DNA from: OM182 bacterium MED-G28
GTDB taxonomy: Bacteria; Pseudomonadota; Gammaproteobacteria; Pseudomonadales; Pseudohongiellaceae
Reading direction: 5' to 3'
Length of the DNA stretch: 64,000 bases
NCBI GenBank assembly: GCA_002457215.1
Contig: NTJZ01000001.1
Coordinates: 62,001-126,000 of the forward strand
Both the position numbers and the translations under genes were made by a program. Below are positions 1-8,089 of this stretch, in pieces (position 1 is the first letter of the stretch; each line of letters starts with the position of its first letter). A model generated the notes under the pieces. That model made no database searches, was not told where the DNA came from, and saw only the letters and a list, made by a program, of their open reading frames with translations.

Positions 1-213
1 TTTGAAACGCCATTCTGTGACGCAGGTACGTTCATTTTCGATCAAGACTGTCGAAACAGCTTTACCAGGTTTAGATTGTTCGCACATATATCCGTCCATT
101 CTTATAATAACCAACCCATGCACCAAAAGGTTCTAGATATTAAACCTGCTTATGCTGGAACCAATACTTGGTGGATCGCATGGTGCCCGCCCTGCTTCAT
201 GAAAACTTTATAG
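1..213 (+). CDS. Possible C-terminal end of an unknown protein (partial)
   Basis: A reading frame is already open at the window edge and ends with TAG at 211-213, giving 70 visible residues. The frame has no recognised family; it is rich in Trp and Cys near its end (WWIAWCPPCF). The N-terminus lies outside the window, so start, signal sequence and length cannot be judged. An open frame of this size at an edge can arise by chance, so this is only a possible gene. Confidence 0.25.
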   Translation, partial: FETPFCDAGTFIFDQDCRNSFTRFRLFAHISVHSYNNQPMHQKVLDIKPAYAGTNTWWIAWCPPCFMKTL

Positions 214-266
214 CTTGAAACCAACTAAATAGAGAATATTATTGTAGTAATCGTTAATACATTTTT

Positions 267-740
267 TCATTTTAAGTAGGGGTCCAGACGGAGGATTTGT
301 CTAGGCGGCGGAAATCCCATTAAAAACCTTGCTGAAAACGGCAAAGGAAATCCAGCAGCCACCAGTTCAAACTCCTCTCCTTCCACTGACACCGCGGTGT
401 AATCTTCAACATTTCCCTGAATTTCTCCGCGTACATTAGTGTTCTTAAGGGCTGCTTTGTACCAGCCTCTAGTCCAGTGGTGAGCTGAAACATATAGTTT
501 TCCTTCAGTAATAAAGCGTGCAACCATTGTGTTATTAGATTCCCCTTTGTCATCCGTCGTAGTAATCACAATCATTGGTATACCGCAATCACTCCTTAGT
601 GGGTTTTGTCCATCTACATTTGAACACCCCTCTGGATCCTCAAAAGACGGTTGATACATGCCCAGAAATACGGATTCGAATAGGAGAACAAAAACAATAT
701 AAACTACAGCGACTATTCCTAGCCATTTAAATACTTTCAA
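267..740 (-). CDS. Membrane-anchored split-beta-barrel protein (flavin/deazaflavin oxidoreductase-like)
   Basis: A 157-residue protein with one N-terminal membrane helix (about residues 7-27) and a soluble domain outside the membrane. The stretch GKLYVSAHHWTRGWY followed by a strand with N-x-x-V and then a region ending in Pro-rich FPPPRQILRLDP resembles the pattern of small split-barrel proteins of the nitroreductase/PPOX type, in which the substrate or flavin sits between strands. No cofactor-binding residues can be assigned with certainty. It stands alone and divergent from the genes to its right. A 14-bp perfect palindrome lies 66 bp upstream of the start and could be an operator. The product of 43219-43686 has a similar layout and may be a distant paralogue. 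The fold assignment is inference. Confidence 0.6.
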   Translation of the reverse strand: MKVFKWLGIVAVVYIVFVLLFESVFLGMYQPSFEDPEGCSNVDGQNPLRSDCGIPMIVITTTDDKGESNNTMVARFITEGKLYVSAHHWTRGWYKAALKNTNVRGEIQGNVEDYTAVSVEGEEFELVAAGFPLPFSARFLMGFPPPRQILRLDPYLK

Positions 741-1077
741 TTGTTTCCTGCCTTTTTAATTCATTGTTAAAGTGCTCGTCAGACACATTCACCGCTCATG
801 CACGTGAGTTACGTAACTCGATTGCGTTAAAAAATAAAACAGCCCTGCTCCCCTACTAGATTCAACGATGCCAGAGCAGAATATAACAACTTAGTTGATG
901 CGCACGCTCGTCAGGTCTGTTATTTACGGATTACGCGATTTTTCTAACCTAAAGTGTAATCAATCGGGGGGCAGGCAACGACCCCTCTGGAGCATACCCC
1001 AATAAAAAAAACCACCCAAAAGATTAAGAATATTAACCACATTTTTACTGATGTTTTCTTGATCTTACCTAGCCGAC
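741..1077. other. Intergenic stretch with a palindrome and a doubtful small reading frame
   Basis: About 330 bp upstream of the split-barrel gene. It holds the palindrome at 806-819. The minus strand at 944-1138 has a 64-codon frame with a GTG start whose end encodes one hydrophobic helix (WLIFLIFWVVFFIG). The helix could belong to a small membrane protein, but no ribosome binding site supports the start and it overlaps the frame at 1078-1218. Confidence 0.4.
806..819. promoter_or_regulatory. Perfect 14-bp palindrome GAGTTACGTAACTC, possible operator
   Basis: GAGTTAC followed directly by its reverse complement GTAACTC. It lies 66 bp before the start codon of the leftward gene at 267-740, a usual distance for a repressor or activator site. 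No regulator gene is next to it, so the binding protein is unknown. Confidence 0.3.
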
Positions 1078-1218
1078 CTAAAGAGTAGGAGAAGGCTCTG
1101 TTGTACCAAACTCTATGCATCCAGCCTCTACCCTCCACACGCCATCCTGCGCGGTAGTATTGCTGTCTTTATCATTACCTTCGTCATCCTGACGCGAGTC
1201 TTTATTGTTATTGCTCAT
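1078..1218 (-). CDS. Possible small acidic protein
   Basis: A 46-residue frame starting at the ATG at 1216-1218. It is hydrophilic, with a low-complexity N-terminus rich in Asn, Asp, Lys and Glu, and resembles no known family. A longer start at 1278 would give 66 residues. The following helix-containing frame (944-1138) overlaps it in another frame; a frameshift joining the two would make one protein with an acidic head and a membrane tail. There is no clear Shine-Dalgarno sequence, so this remains weak. Confidence 0.25.
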   Translation of the reverse strand: MSNNNKDSRQDDEGNDKDSNTTAQDGVWRVEAGCIEFGTTEPSPTL

Positions 1219-1333
1219 AGTGTTTCTCTGCACTTCCATCGACTTTATATGGTTGTGTTGAATAATAGAATAGCTCACCTATTTTTAATTACAATGTCGG
1301 TTTTATAGGTGTTCATTATTTTGGAGATAGGTC

Positions 1334-1723
1334 ATGAAAATAGAAAAAAAATTATTCAGAGAAGGCCCTTATTCAGATTTCTTTTCTCAGGGCGTACAAG
1401 TAGGAAATATTTTAACTCTTGCCGGTCAACTTGGAGATGGAGAAGACGGAAAAATTCCTGAAAGCATTAAAGAGCAGATGGCAAATTGCTACGCGAATAT
1501 CCAAAACGTTCTCAAAGAGTTTGGAGCCTCCCTTGATAATGTGATTGATGAAACCTGGTTCGTTACTGATGTTAGTGAGTGCATGGATAATGTTGGTGAA
1601 ATCTTTCAGGCGAGAGAGCTAATCTATGGTTGTAAGCCAGAAGTTTCTCAGACACTAATAGGAATTACGGCACTAGTATCTCCAGAATGTAAAATTGAAA
1701 TTAAATGTATCGCCTCTATATAA
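1334..1723 (+). CDS. RidA (YjgF/YER057c/UK114) family protein without the catalytic Arg
   Basis: 129 residues, the normal length of the RidA family, which form trimers with ligand clefts between subunits; the best known members hydrolyse reactive enamine/imine intermediates. Family pattern seen: GNILTLAGQLG near residue 25, ANIQNVLKEFGAS in the middle, and the C-terminal KIEIKCIA strand. In RidA proper the motif P-A-R-S/T places an Arg that holds the substrate carboxylate. Here the matching stretch reads P-E-V-S-Q-T, so that Arg is absent and imine deaminase activity is unlikely. It probably belongs to another Rid subfamily of unknown role. The gene is alone, with a GGAG-type site (TTGGAGATAGGTC) before the ATG. 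Confidence 0.85.
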   Translation: MKIEKKLFREGPYSDFFSQGVQVGNILTLAGQLGDGEDGKIPESIKEQMANCYANIQNVLKEFGASLDNVIDETWFVTDVSECMDNVGEIFQARELIYGCKPEVSQTLIGITALVSPECKIEIKCIASI

Positions 1724-1837
1724 TCATTCGTGTACATTTATGTAGATCAAAAACTAAAACAATAAATAACTCTACTTTGCTTGACCGTTACCTTATCCAT
1801 TCTGGAATGGTGAATTTTTAACAAACGAGGATTTAAA

Positions 1838-2269
1838 ATGAATAGACTACTTTCTACAATAACTTTTCTCTGTTTTGCTGTCGCTGTTCCGTGGATGTCT
1901 TATGGGTTTGAGGTGACGGGAGAAAGGGTAAACCTTTCAGGCACAATAAACTCTGTGGTATTGACCGACGAAGGTGGAGTCATCAATGTCGTTTCTGACA
2001 ATGAAATATATGGAAAAACATGGTTAACTTATAATATAAATTTGGATAATCCCAATTCAGTGGATCAAGGTTCTTTCCAAGGAAGGGCCACCGCTATTAA
2101 CAATGACGGATCAAGAGTAAGCTCGTCCCGTCAAGGTGTTTGGAGTAGAGATGGTTATATGTATTCTTTTTACTCATTAGATGATGTTAGTGATGGCAAT
2201 CAGTACATATGCATAACAACGATGAATTTACAAAATGATTCCGTTGAGATGCGATTTTATCCAAAGTAA
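1838..2269 (+). CDS. Small secreted protein of unknown function
   Basis: 143 residues with a clear Sec signal peptide (hydrophobic MNRLLSTITFLCFAVAVPW, likely cleavage after MSYG), so the mature protein of about 120 residues is periplasmic or outer-membrane associated. The rest looks like a beta-sandwich with strands alternating with Asn/Asp/Ser loops; no catalytic motif is seen. A possible AACGAGGA ribosome site precedes the ATG. Its C-terminal half (G-V-W-S-R-D-G, then YSLDDVSDGNQ) matches the product of the partial gene at the far right edge (63815-64000), which shows that this is a small family with several copies in this genome. Function unknown. Confidence 0.7.
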   Translation: MNRLLSTITFLCFAVAVPWMSYGFEVTGERVNLSGTINSVVLTDEGGVINVVSDNEIYGKTWLTYNINLDNPNSVDQGSFQGRATAINNDGSRVSSSRQGVWSRDGYMYSFYSLDDVSDGNQYICITTMNLQNDSVEMRFYPK

Positions 2270-2308
2270 ACAATCATTTACTGCCATTAACCGGGACTTG
2301 ACGCAATT

Positions 2309-2839
2309 ATGTTTAAATCACAACTTAAAACACTTTCCGTAATCGTCCTTTCTTCGCTAATTATTAGTCAAAGTTACTCGGCTGATGACAGCAAGAAAGT
2401 CGATGTATCAGAATCTACCTTTAAATGTTTAAGTGCGTTAGCGGCGAGTGGCAGATTTTTTGTCGATAATATTTTGGGGGACCTGGATGCAACACTGTCG
2501 GTTGCCAATTCCAGTAGCGGAGGCAATTACCCGCCTGGATCTTTGCTGACACTAGTTCCTGACGAAGCGATGATTAAGCATCAGGAAGGGTGGAATCCAG
2601 CCACCAACGACTGGGAATTTTTCCTGCTAGGTCTATCCGCAGAAGGCACGAGTATTTTGGCGCGAGGAGGCGCTGAAGTAGCTAGTCCATCGGGAAGCTG
2701 TTTTGGTTGCCATCAGTTGGCACGCTCCGAGTGGGACCTTGTCTGTGGCGTAGATCACGGCTGTGCACCGATTGCATTTACCCTTGAGCAAATTCGAGAT
2801 GCCCAAGCGACGGACCCACGGTGTACGAACGAAAACTAA
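2309..2839 (+). CDS. Secreted cytochrome P460-like haem protein
   Basis: 176 residues. The N-terminus is a signal peptide (LSVIVLSSLIISQSYS, cleavage near residue 24). A single haem c attachment motif CFGCH is at about residues 131-135, after a strand reading GWNPATNDWEFF; this order (tryptophan-rich strand, then CxxCH near the C-terminus) is that of the cytochrome P460 domain. Family members oxidise hydroxylamine or bind NO, but many relatives in heterotrophs have no known substrate. Two further Cys pairs follow (VCGVDHGC), possibly a disulfide. It starts 39 bp after the secreted-protein gene and may be cotranscribed with it. Confidence 0.7.
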   Translation: MFKSQLKTLSVIVLSSLIISQSYSADDSKKVDVSESTFKCLSALAASGRFFVDNILGDLDATLSVANSSSGGNYPPGSLLTLVPDEAMIKHQEGWNPATNDWEFFLLGLSAEGTSILARGGAEVASPSGSCFGCHQLARSEWDLVCGVDHGCAPIAFTLEQIRDAQATDPRCTNEN

Positions 2840-2892
2840 AACTTGATAATAAAATAAGAAGTTTTTAGCCTATGTAAAAACGGGCAATTAAA

Positions 2893-3048
2893 ATGAAAAG
2901 ATTTCTCAAGTGGCATATAAAAGAATGCATAAGGTTTTATAATTGGGGTTACCCCGTAACCAAAGTTATTCGCTGGCGAGTTAATTTACCTATCAGGCTA
3001 CATAATAAACTTTATTTAGAAGAAGAACCTTTACCTTTAATTAAATAG
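2893..3048 (+). CDS. Small basic protein, 51 residues, unknown
   Basis: A 51-codon frame from ATG at 2893 to TAG at 3046-3048, 53 bp after the P460-like gene. It is strongly basic and aromatic in its first 40 residues (for example MKRFLKWHIKECIRFYNWGY), then ends in an acidic-proline tail. No membrane helix or known motif. The ribosome site is weak (CGGGCAATTAAA). Its even, non-repetitive composition and place in the same direction behind the P460-like gene make it a plausible but unproven small gene. Confidence 0.4.
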   Translation: MKRFLKWHIKECIRFYNWGYPVTKVIRWRVNLPIRLHNKLYLEEEPLPLIK

Positions 3049-3224
3049 CAGAGAAGATAAAAAACACGCTGCATAAAAATACAAACAGGCGGCAGTTTTT
3101 TGGGTATGCATGATCTTTGGGTTTAAAACTTGCTTTAATTTGACAAATAAATCATGTCGTATCATCCAGCCTCTTTCTGACACTTTCGGATAAAGCTTTA
3201 GAATGTAAGCTCAGAAAATTCATC

Positions 3225-5576
3225 TCATTCAGGCAGTCGGTAGGCGATGATATATCCGCCTTCTGGATCTTCTTGATCAGCGGGAAGCGTCCTAAATCCA
3301 GAGCCTGTTGTTGAATTCCAAACAGGTATTGTTACTACAACCGTCTGGTGTCCCTCCGGGGATAAGTAACTAATGGGTGTGGCAGTAGCCTGATATGGAA
3401 TTGGACTACTCCAAAGTTCTTTACCATTTAATATATCAGAGGCACGCATCGTATTATCAAAAGTACCGGCTTGAAATATTAAGCCTCCCGCAGTTGTAAC
3501 TGTACCGGCAGACTGCGGTGTACCGATGGTAAGAGGTAGCCGTGTTTTTATACCTAAAGGCCCGCTATCCTTCGCCAAACCTATGGGACGCTCCCATAAC
3601 AACTGCCTTGTTTCTAGATCAATTGCTGCCAGCATGCCAAAAGGAGGCTGATTACAAGGGACTTCTAACGGAGATAGAAAACGAATCGTGGTATGGGAAT
3701 AAGGTGTACCCAATTGGTTTCCCTGCACTCCTTCCGGAAGTTCATCGCGGGGAATCAGAGTAAGTTGATTGCCGACTAGCATCGGATTCACCACCATGAT
3801 GTTATTCGCTTGATCAACGCTTACCGAGCCCCAATTATGCCCACCTGCATTACCTGGAAATTGAAAAATAGTGTCAGTACCAGGCACAGTGAAGTGCCCA
3901 TCATAACGCATTTTTTTAAATTCAATTCTGCATAACATCTGATCTATTGGAGTGATACCCCACATCATCGCCTCTGTTATATCGGGGCGGAAGTTCGGCA
4001 TATCGACGGTGAAAGGTTGTGTTGCTGCAGCATAATCCTCGGGCACGCCCCCAGTAGTAGGTACTGATCTTTCTTCGATTTCGAAGAAAGGCTCACCAGT
4101 CACTCGGTTCAGCGCAAATACTTCTGCTCGCTTCGTCGGAACCAGGACAACGGGCACTTTCTCGCCTTCGTCTCCAGGCAAATCGATTAATACAGGCTGT
4201 GATGGCACATCCCAATCCCAAAGATCATGATGTACTGTCTGGAATGACCAACGTACAGCCCCAGTTTCACCATCAATGGCAACCACTGAGCTGGCGTATT
4301 GCTCGCTAGATTCTAGACGCTGACCGCCAAAATAATCTGGGGTTTCATTGCCGGTAGGGGCATAAATGAGGCCGAGTTCTTCGTCTACGCTGAACAGACT
4401 CCAAACATTCGGTGTCCCTCTGGTGTAAACCTCTCCACGTAATGGTTCTGTGTTAATGCCAGGGCGACCCATGTCCCATGCCCAAGCGAACTCTCCACTG
4501 AGAGCGTCGAATGCTCGCACGACACCTGAAGGTTCACCGACAGATTGGTTATCGAATACCCAGCCGCCCACAACTGCATTACCGCGAACAATTCCAGGAG
4601 GGGAAGTTTGAAAATTAAATATTCGAGGATCGTTGCCCATGTGTTCCGATAAACTAACTTCACCCAGCTCACCAAATTGCAAGCAACGCTCTCCTGTATG
4701 GGCATCGACCGCAATTAGCCTCGCATCGGTAGTAGCAGTTAAGATTCGCTCGGGGCATTCCCCTCGATAGCCTTCTGGCGCAGCATAATAGGAAACTCCA
4801 CGACATCCAGCGGTGAAATAAGGGATTGCGGCCAAATGCTCAGGGTCGATTAAAGGATCAAATTGCCAGCTTAGGTCTCCGCTTTGCGCATCCAAAGCAA
4901 TAATTACGTTGCCTGCAGCACATACGTATAATAGTTCTCCAATTTGGAGTGGTGTTGCTTTAAAAGGCCCACCGATCCGAGTCCTATAAGTCCACGCGAC
5001 TTCAAGCTCCTCTACATTATCTCGATTAATCTGATCTAGCGGAGAATAACGACTCCCACCTAATGTGTTCCCGTAACTGGGCCAATCTGTAGCGGTATTT
5101 ACCGTATTAATTCCACTGCGCGGGGTCAGAGGATTAACGTCGTAGCCGAGGCCGTCATAAAAAACAATAAGAGTTATTACTACCGTCAAACCGGCGGCTG
5201 ACTTACTTATCGTCGAAGCAAATAATGGTGGAGGATTCCTGTGATAAACCGCATTGCGATACCAGGGCAGAAGAAACCACAAACCAATTGCAGCTAAGGG
5301 CAAGATCCGCGGAGCCAAGGCCCACAAGTTTGTGCCTGATTCCATAAAGGACCAAGCTATAGTCGCGATCATCAATCCACCATAAAACTTCGACGCCAGC
5401 GGGTCAGAGACCCAGATGCGTTTGGCAGTTGCGACTATTAGAATTCCAGCTAAAAGATAATAAAACGATCCCCCTAAAGTAATCAGCTGAACTCCACCAA
5501 TTATTAGCGGTGTGGCAAAAACAAAAAGGAATATTGGAAAAATTCGAGGCGATCGAAGTTTGGAATCGGTATTCAT
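3225..5576 (-). CDS. Membrane-bound PQQ-dependent glucose dehydrogenase family quinoprotein
   Basis: 783 residues, close to E. coli Gcd (796). Residues 1-140 contain five membrane helices, the ubiquinone-binding anchor of this family; the rest is an eight-bladed beta-propeller in the periplasm that holds pyrroloquinoline quinone. Seen: the entry blade WPSYGNTLGGSRYSPLDQI, the VHHDLWDWDVPSQP segment near residue 450 where Gcd has its catalytic Asp, and PTKRAEVFALNR in place of the PQQ-contacting Lys region. The family oxidises aldoses or other polyols and passes electrons to ubiquinone. No pqq synthesis gene is in the window, so PQQ comes from elsewhere. The actual substrate could differ from glucose. 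Stands alone. Confidence 0.9.
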   Translation of the reverse strand: MNTDSKLRSPRIFPIFLFVFATPLIIGGVQLITLGGSFYYLLAGILIVATAKRIWVSDPLASKFYGGLMIATIAWSFMESGTNLWALAPRILPLAAIGLWFLLPWYRNAVYHRNPPPLFASTISKSAAGLTVVITLIVFYDGLGYDVNPLTPRSGINTVNTATDWPSYGNTLGGSRYSPLDQINRDNVEELEVAWTYRTRIGGPFKATPLQIGELLYVCAAGNVIIALDAQSGDLSWQFDPLIDPEHLAAIPYFTAGCRGVSYYAAPEGYRGECPERILTATTDARLIAVDAHTGERCLQFGELGEVSLSEHMGNDPRIFNFQTSPPGIVRGNAVVGGWVFDNQSVGEPSGVVRAFDALSGEFAWAWDMGRPGINTEPLRGEVYTRGTPNVWSLFSVDEELGLIYAPTGNETPDYFGGQRLESSEQYASSVVAIDGETGAVRWSFQTVHHDLWDWDVPSQPVLIDLPGDEGEKVPVVLVPTKRAEVFALNRVTGEPFFEIEERSVPTTGGVPEDYAAATQPFTVDMPNFRPDITEAMMWGITPIDQMLCRIEFKKMRYDGHFTVPGTDTIFQFPGNAGGHNWGSVSVDQANNIMVVNPMLVGNQLTLIPRDELPEGVQGNQLGTPYSHTTIRFLSPLEVPCNQPPFGMLAAIDLETRQLLWERPIGLAKDSGPLGIKTRLPLTIGTPQSAGTVTTAGGLIFQAGTFDNTMRASDILNGKELWSSPIPYQATATPISYLSPEGHQTVVVTIPVWNSTTGSGFRTLPADQEDPEGGYIIAYRLPE

Positions 5577-5915
5577 TATTTAGCCTTGTTCTGATTTATC
5601 TAATTTAGCTACGTTGAAAAAGATACTTTGTATCAGTCAACCTATCATTCAGCATCGGCTGCGTAAATGAACCTTCAAAAGAGAATTTATCTGTCAGAGA
5701 CTCTGTGTAGCAAAGTTGTTGTCATCCAGCAAAAGGAGCTGAACAATTTAGGACATTCAGTCGGAGTATTTCTCAACACGTATTCTGAGTGGATAGATGA
5801 ATACTCTAATACCGATAACTCTCTTTTAGAGTCTCAGAATAAATCGTCACTAGGGACAAACCGCTAAAAATGATGTTTATAAAAATTTAAAGTATTGATT
5901 TAATTGAAGTAATAG
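5577..5915. other. Intergenic stretch between quinoprotein gene and tRNA-Ser
   Basis: About 340 bp. It must hold the promoter of the leftward quinoprotein gene. A 66-codon frame runs at 5667-5867 on the plus strand but lacks a ribosome site and any recognisable feature, so it is not called. No hairpin or repeat stands out. Confidence 0.4.
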
Positions 5916-6005
5916 TGGCGGAGGAGGAGAGATTCGAACTCTCGGAGGGCTTTCACCCTCGCTGGTTTTCAAGACCAGTGCATTCAACCGCTCTGCCACC
6001 CCTCC
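5916..6005 (-). tRNA. tRNA-Ser (anticodon UGA)
   Basis: Read on the minus strand, the 90-nt sequence begins GGAGGGGTGGCAGAG and ends CTCCTCCGCCA. The acceptor stem pairs over seven positions with one G-U, the anticodon arm is CTGGT-CTTGAAA-ACCAG with anticodon TGA (complement at 5969-5971), a long variable arm (GCGAGGGTGAAAGCCCTC) identifies a class II tRNA, and the T arm reads GAGAGTTCGAATCTCTC. CCA is encoded. It reads UCN serine codons. Confidence 0.97.
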
Positions 6006-6287
6006 GCGGTAGGAGCAGAATCTTACACTAATCCCCGCTTCAGTGAAATAAGGCCCGAATAGACGCTAAGAGATTAATTTGCGCACCGAAATGCGTTGAT
6101 TTTGTCCAGTTACAGAGTATCATAATTCGTATCAGTCACATGGTTTATAAGAATCTAAGCCATTGAAATCAAACGCATGAAGCCCAATATTCTTATAAAG
6201 CATCTATAATATTGGTCGTTAACTAAATTAACCAGGTAGCCACTAAATCATTAGTTCTTGGCGCCGAAGAAACTGCTGGAGAAAGCA

Positions 6288-6959
6288 ATGAATGAAGTTG
6301 GTCTGAATATCTCGCGTACTCAAGAATCAGTGTTGGCTACTAATACGGTAATTAGAAACACCTATTCACTTCTAGCAATGACCTTATTTTTTAGTGCTAT
6401 TTCTGCTGTCTTAACAATGGTCATGCAAGTGGGTCAAGGCACTGGCTTCCTGATGTTTATTGGCGGATTTATAATGACATTTGTCATTAGAGCGAACGCT
6501 AATTCATCTAAAGGACTAGTGGCAATATTTGTCTTTGCCGGACTTATGGGAGGCGCTTTAGGACCGATTATTTCTGTTTACATGATGGCCTACGCAAACG
6601 GATCTGCAATCGTTGCCCAGGCATTAGGGGGAACAGCTTTTATATTCCTTTCACTTTCTGGCTACGCCCTAACCACGAGATCTAATTTTAGTTATCTCGG
6701 AGGGTTTCTATTTACAGGAATGCTTGTAGTCATAGTCGGAATGATAGCCAACATCTTTTTACAGATCCCAGCATTCAGCCTCGCGCTATCAGCTGGTGTA
6801 ATTTTGCTAATGTCTGGATTCATTCTGTTTGATACTAGCCGCATAATAAACGGTGGCGAGCGTAACTATATAATCGCAACAGTTGGTCTTTACTTAAGTA
6901 TCTTTAACATCTTTATTCACCTACTTCATTTGCTAAGCTCACTGACCGGCAGAAATTAG
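6288..6959 (+). CDS. yccA: YccA, BAX inhibitor-1 family membrane protein (FtsH modulator)
   Basis: 223 residues from ATG at 6288; this start has GGAGAAAGC just before it, unlike the TTG 30 bp upstream in the same frame. After about 20 soluble residues there are seven membrane helices, as in the BI-1/TMBIM family. In E. coli YccA is both substrate and modulator of the FtsH protease and protects the Sec translocon when it jams. The terminal FNIFIHLLHLLSSLTGRN is typical of this group. The neighbouring tusDCBE and cysG-serS genes give the same order as in Pseudomonas. A terminator follows directly. Confidence 0.9.
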   Translation: MNEVGLNISRTQESVLATNTVIRNTYSLLAMTLFFSAISAVLTMVMQVGQGTGFLMFIGGFIMTFVIRANANSSKGLVAIFVFAGLMGGALGPIISVYMMAYANGSAIVAQALGGTAFIFLSLSGYALTTRSNFSYLGGFLFTGMLVVIVGMIANIFLQIPAFSLALSAGVILLMSGFILFDTSRIINGGERNYIIATVGLYLSIFNIFIHLLHLLSSLTGRN

Positions 6960-6986
6960 ACTCAATACAACACTCCAAATTTACAG

Positions 6987-7012
6987 AGCCCCGGTCTAAT
7001 CGGGGCTTTTTC
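6987..7012 (+). terminator. Rho-independent terminator after yccA
   Basis: Perfect 7-bp stem AGCCCCG / CGGGGCT around the loop GTCTAAT, followed by TTTTTC. It lies 27 bp after the yccA stop and separates it from the tus operon. Confidence 0.85.
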
Positions 7013-7038
7013 ATTGAAACTAGTAAATATTATTATTA

Positions 7039-7428
7039 ATGAAATTTACAATAGTCGTCTACGCGGCGCCCTACTCCTCCCAAGCGGCAGCTACTGCTTT
7101 CAATTTTTCCAAAACACTTCTGAGTGAAGGGCATGAGATTTATCGACTCTTCTTTTTTTCTGATGGCGCACATAATACAAATAAGTTAGCAACAGTCCCT
7201 CAGGGCGAAACTAATTTGCAAGCTAGCTGGGATGACCTCATCCGTGACTATGACTTGGACTCTGCGGTGTGTGTAAGCTCAGCTATAAAACGTGGCATAG
7301 TAGACAAACAAGAAGCAGAGAGGCATGAATTGTCTGCAGTGAGTTTATTTGAAAGTTCGGATATAGCTGGTTTAGGTCAACTAATAGATGCCGCGATTAA
7401 CTCTGATCGCTTGCTTAATTTCGGATAG
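7039..7428 (+). CDS. tusD: TusD sulfurtransferase subunit (DsrE family)
   Basis: 129 residues (E. coli TusD 128). Cytoplasmic; with TusB and TusC it forms a hexamer that takes persulfide sulfur from TusA and hands it to TusE, for 2-thiolation of U34 in tRNA by MnmA. The active Cys is in SAVCVSSAIKRGI (about residue 79), at the position used in TusD. It is the first gene of tusDCBE, with only 2 bp before tusC. The receiving enzyme gene mnmA is also in this window (23.3 kb). As no dsrA or dsrB is seen, a tRNA role is preferred over sulfur oxidation. Confidence 0.92.
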   Translation: MKFTIVVYAAPYSSQAAATAFNFSKTLLSEGHEIYRLFFFSDGAHNTNKLATVPQGETNLQASWDDLIRDYDLDSAVCVSSAIKRGIVDKQEAERHELSAVSLFESSDIAGLGQLIDAAINSDRLLNFG

Positions 7429-7430
7429 CA

Positions 7431-7802
7431 ATGAACGCTACACAGAAACAAACATTTACCTTTATCAGCCGAACCGCTCCCTATGGAAGCAATAGACCAC
7501 AACTTTGTTTAGATACTGCCCTTGCTGCGGCAGTCTTTGAGCAACAAGTGAACTACCTATTTATGGAAGACGGTGTCTATCAATTATTGAAGAACCAGGA
7601 CGCCGAAGCAATTCACACAAAGACAATTGGTAGAATATTGGAAACACTGAATTTATACGGTATAGAAAGTATCTATGTTTGCAAAGAGTCCCTAGAGTCC
7701 AGGGGGCTACTTTTGGGGGATTTGGTTATTGAATCTAAGCTAACTAACGCTAACGAGCTAAAGACTCTATTGAACTCCAGTGATACCGTAATCAACCTAT
7801 GA
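7431..7802 (+). CDS. tusC: TusC sulfurtransferase subunit (DsrF family)
   Basis: 123 residues (E. coli TusC 119). The family fold is shown by an N-terminal strand FTFISRTAPYGS, the helix with LCLDTALAAAVF and the strand YLFMEDGVYQL. It is a structural part of the TusBCD relay complex and has no relay Cys of its own in known systems. Starts 2 bp after tusD; its stop overlaps the start of tusB in an ATGA junction, a sign of translational coupling. Confidence 0.92.
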   Translation: MNATQKQTFTFISRTAPYGSNRPQLCLDTALAAAVFEQQVNYLFMEDGVYQLLKNQDAEAIHTKTIGRILETLNLYGIESIYVCKESLESRGLLLGDLVIESKLTNANELKTLLNSSDTVINL

Positions 7803-8089
7803 GCACTTTACATACAATTAGTAAATCACCAAAATCGCAACTCTTAAGTGAATGCCTTCCACTTGTAAACAAAGGGGATGGAATTCTCTTCATCGAAGAT
7901 GGGGTCTATTATTGCGCGAATAGCAAAGTGTCAGATGACTTTGAGTCAGATGTTACTTGGTATGGATTAAAAGAAGATTTAGACGCGAGAGGATTAAAAC
8001 TGGATGATATAAAAACTATAAAGATAATCAATTACCAAATTTTTGTTGAAATGTGTGAAGAATTTGACAAAGTAATCAGTTGGTTCTAA
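7799..8089 (+). CDS. tusB: TusB sulfurtransferase subunit (DsrH family)
   Basis: 96 residues (E. coli TusB 95). Pattern: LHTISKSP at the start, GDGILFIEDGVYYC in the middle and LKTIKI-type strand near the end, as in DsrH/TusB. Small subunit of the TusBCD complex. Overlaps tusC by 4 bp and runs into tusE by about 10 bp if the TTG start of tusE is used. Confidence 0.9.
   Translation: MSTLHTISKSPKSQLLSECLPLVNKGDGILFIEDGVYYCANSKVSDDFESDVTWYGLKEDLDARGLKLDDIKTIKIINYQIFVEMCEEFDKVISWF

Noticed and set aside
5667..5867. 66-codon frame between the quinoprotein gene and tRNA-Ser
   Set aside because: No Shine-Dalgarno sequence, no known motif and a polar, unremarkable composition.
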